This document shows, one piece after another, positions 62,847-64,000 of a stretch of DNA of 64,000 bases (the first letter of the stretch is position 1; every line of letters starts with the position of its first letter). This DNA is from Cyclobacteriaceae bacterium (lineage in GTDB: Bacteria; Bacteroidota; Bacteroidia; Cytophagales; Cyclobacteriaceae). The stretch lies in the NCBI GenBank assembly GCA_016787725.1, contig JAEUTZ010000025.1:248001-312000 (forward strand), read 5' to 3'. The position numbers were made by a program, and so were the translations under genes. Under the pieces are notes generated by a model, which saw only the letters and a program-made list of their open reading frames with translations, was not told the DNA's origin and searched no databases.

Positions 62847-64000
62847 TTATTGCACATTCCCTTCGGAATCCATTTTCATTAGCATGATGGTACCCAACCC
62901 GGCCAGCGTGGTGTTGCCACACAACACCAGGTTGCCATCACTGGATTGAAGCACCGCCACACTCCGGTCAGCAAACCGGCTGCCGATGGGTTTCTGCCAC
63001 ATTACGTTTCCGAAACCATCCGTTTTAATCAAATAATAATCCGTCTCGCCTTTTCCAAATTCAATCCCCGCGTTACTGGGTACAGTTCCGGCAATGAATA
63101 AACCACCATCACGGGTGGAAGCAATCGCATTCCCGATTTTATTTCCGGGGACTGGCACTTCTTCGCCTTGAAAGAGTGTGGTAAACGGATAGGCGGTTGA
63201 GAAAATCACCGTTCCATCTTCCGCTAAACGTTGCACTAAAATTTCGCGCTCCCCGGTGGATGTAGAATCCGTACTTCCGGAAACTGCATACCCGAATCCA
63301 AACCGGGTGATGTCCACTCCGAACTCATTGAAGTTGGGTCTACCGATCGGAAGATCAAAATCTGTATTAAGACTGTTTTGAATGGTGCGCACTAATCGAA
63401 CATCGGCTCCGTTTTGTCGGGTAACCGTACCGCCCCAAACCAGTTTGTTTTGGGTGTCAAGAAATAGTTTGTTCACCAGATAAGCGGCATCGCCCGAACC
63501 GTAAGCACGGGACCAGGTAATGGACAGATCACTTTTGTTTATTTCAGCAGCCACCATGTTATCTTCCAGGCTGTTAAGAATGTTTGCTAAAATCAAAAAG
63601 CTGCTTCCGGTTTGGCTTTCAGTGATCGCAATTCCCCGTACACTCAGGTTAGCCGGGTTCGAAGCATATTGCCGTTCTGCAGTTACCTTGCCGTCATTGT
63701 CCAGCACCAGTACATATAACTGCGATTTCCCGCTTGCATCAATATCTTCACCGGCCACAACGTAACCACCTCCGGGGATCAAATAAAGGCCATTGCCTTT
63801 GCGGCTGTAGAGCGGATCACCCTTGGCAATAAATCCAGGATATACTTGTGTCCATACTTTATTTCCCAAAGCATCTGTTTTGACCAGTTTTATTTTGTAC
63901 CGGCCGTCTTCTAATTGTGAATTGGCAAGAATTATATAGCCCTGATCACTGGTTTCCGCTACGGCAACAGCGGCATCATTGTTGCCGCCATTGAAATAGC
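62847..64000 (-). CDS. Partial repeat-built protein, possible beta-propeller (5' end outside window)
   Basis: The frame is open from the stop at 62847 to the window edge, with no credible start inside; the apparent start at 63869 is an internal TTG in GCT-TTG-GGA (DALGNKVW). Repeated units such as GGYVVAGED...YVLVLDNDGKV and GGLFIAGT...YYLIKTDGFGNVMWQKP follow a GG-x-VAG-x(n)-(L/I)-K-x-D-x-x-GN-W pattern of about 45-50 residues, which suggests a multi-bladed propeller. It ends 43 bp before the start of the giant gene on the same strand, so the two may be one operon. Confidence 0.82.
   Translation of the reverse strand, partial: YFNGGNNDAAVAVAETSDQGYIILANSQLEDGRYKIKLVKTDALGNKVWTQVYPGFIAKGDPLYSRKGNGLYLIPGGGYVVAGEDIDASGKSQLYVLVLDNDGKVTAERQYASNPANLSVRGIAITESQTGSSFLILANILNSLEDNMVAAEINKSDLSITWSRAYGSGDAAYLVNKLFLDTQNKLVWGGTVTRQNGADVRLVRTIQNSLNTDFDLPIGRPNFNEFGVDITRFGFGYAVSGSTDSTSTGEREILVQRLAEDGTVIFSTAYPFTTLFQGEEVPVPGNKIGNAIASTRDGGLFIAGTVPSNAGIEFGKGETDYYLIKTDGFGNVMWQKPIGSRFADRSVAVLQSSDGNLVLCGNTTLAGLGTIMLMKMDSEGNVQ

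Noticed and set aside
63869..63869. Start of the right-edge protein at 63869
   Set aside because: The codon is an internal TTG in a frame that is open and similar in composition up to 64000; the gene is simply cut by the window.

Overview
The window looks like a chromosome segment from a Bacteroidota bacterium, most likely a Cytophagales relative (inference). The evidence is an alternative complex III/aa3 oxidase super-operon in Bacteroidota order, a giant surface protein with a type IX secretion (T9SS) sorting tail, an enlarged IspG, a bacillithiol-transferase-like YfiT, promoters of the TTTG-N19-TAnnTTTG type, and no obvious Shine-Dalgarno sequences. No phage, insertion sequence, CRISPR array or rRNA operon was seen.

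Layout. 1-3442 holds housekeeping and envelope genes: an HD phosphohydrolase and a TPR protein on the minus strand, then an NTF2-like protein, a histidine phosphatase and an OmpA-domain protein. 3443-5676 has a structured leader, an ABC ATPase and a TolC-type outer-membrane protein with no permease or adaptor gene beside them. 5705-9257 has rpsA, a tRNA-Cys gene preceded by a damaged half-copy of itself, and a galM lipoprotein. 9367-18487 is a nitrous-oxide respiration island: two near-identical lipoprotein cytochromes c flanking a Crp/Fnr regulator, a fasciclin lipoprotein, clade II nosZ, a small membrane protein, nosL, nosD, nosF, nosY, a CopD-like membrane protein and a truncated hemoglobin. 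No nitrite or nitric-oxide reductase gene is present in the window.

19231-34356 is one compact unit read from a near-perfect Bacteroidota promoter and closed by a 16-bp terminator hairpin. It contains actABCDEF (alternative complex III), coxB and coxA, heme A and heme O synthases, two subunit-III genes and subunit IV. Menaquinol electrons should flow through ActA-F to the aa3 oxidase, while the nos branch gives a second terminal acceptor. 34371-35986 carries small oxidase-associated genes, including a SCO-like protein that lacks the copper-binding CxxxC. A 1212-residue NtrY-like sensor kinase follows at 36023-39661.

39663-48417 is mixed housekeeping: an Mla-type lipid transporter pair, an SDR enzyme, ispG, several small conserved proteins, a SRAP-domain protein that has lost most of its catalytic residues, a YheT-type hydrolase, a YfiT/DinB protein and TerC. 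48557-62803 is a single minus-strand gene for a 4748-residue secreted protein. It has two glycine-rich blocks, four tandem modules of about 290 residues, PKD and Omp28-like parts, and a T9SS tail. It is followed by a gene running off the right edge that encodes a repeat-built, possibly beta-propeller protein.
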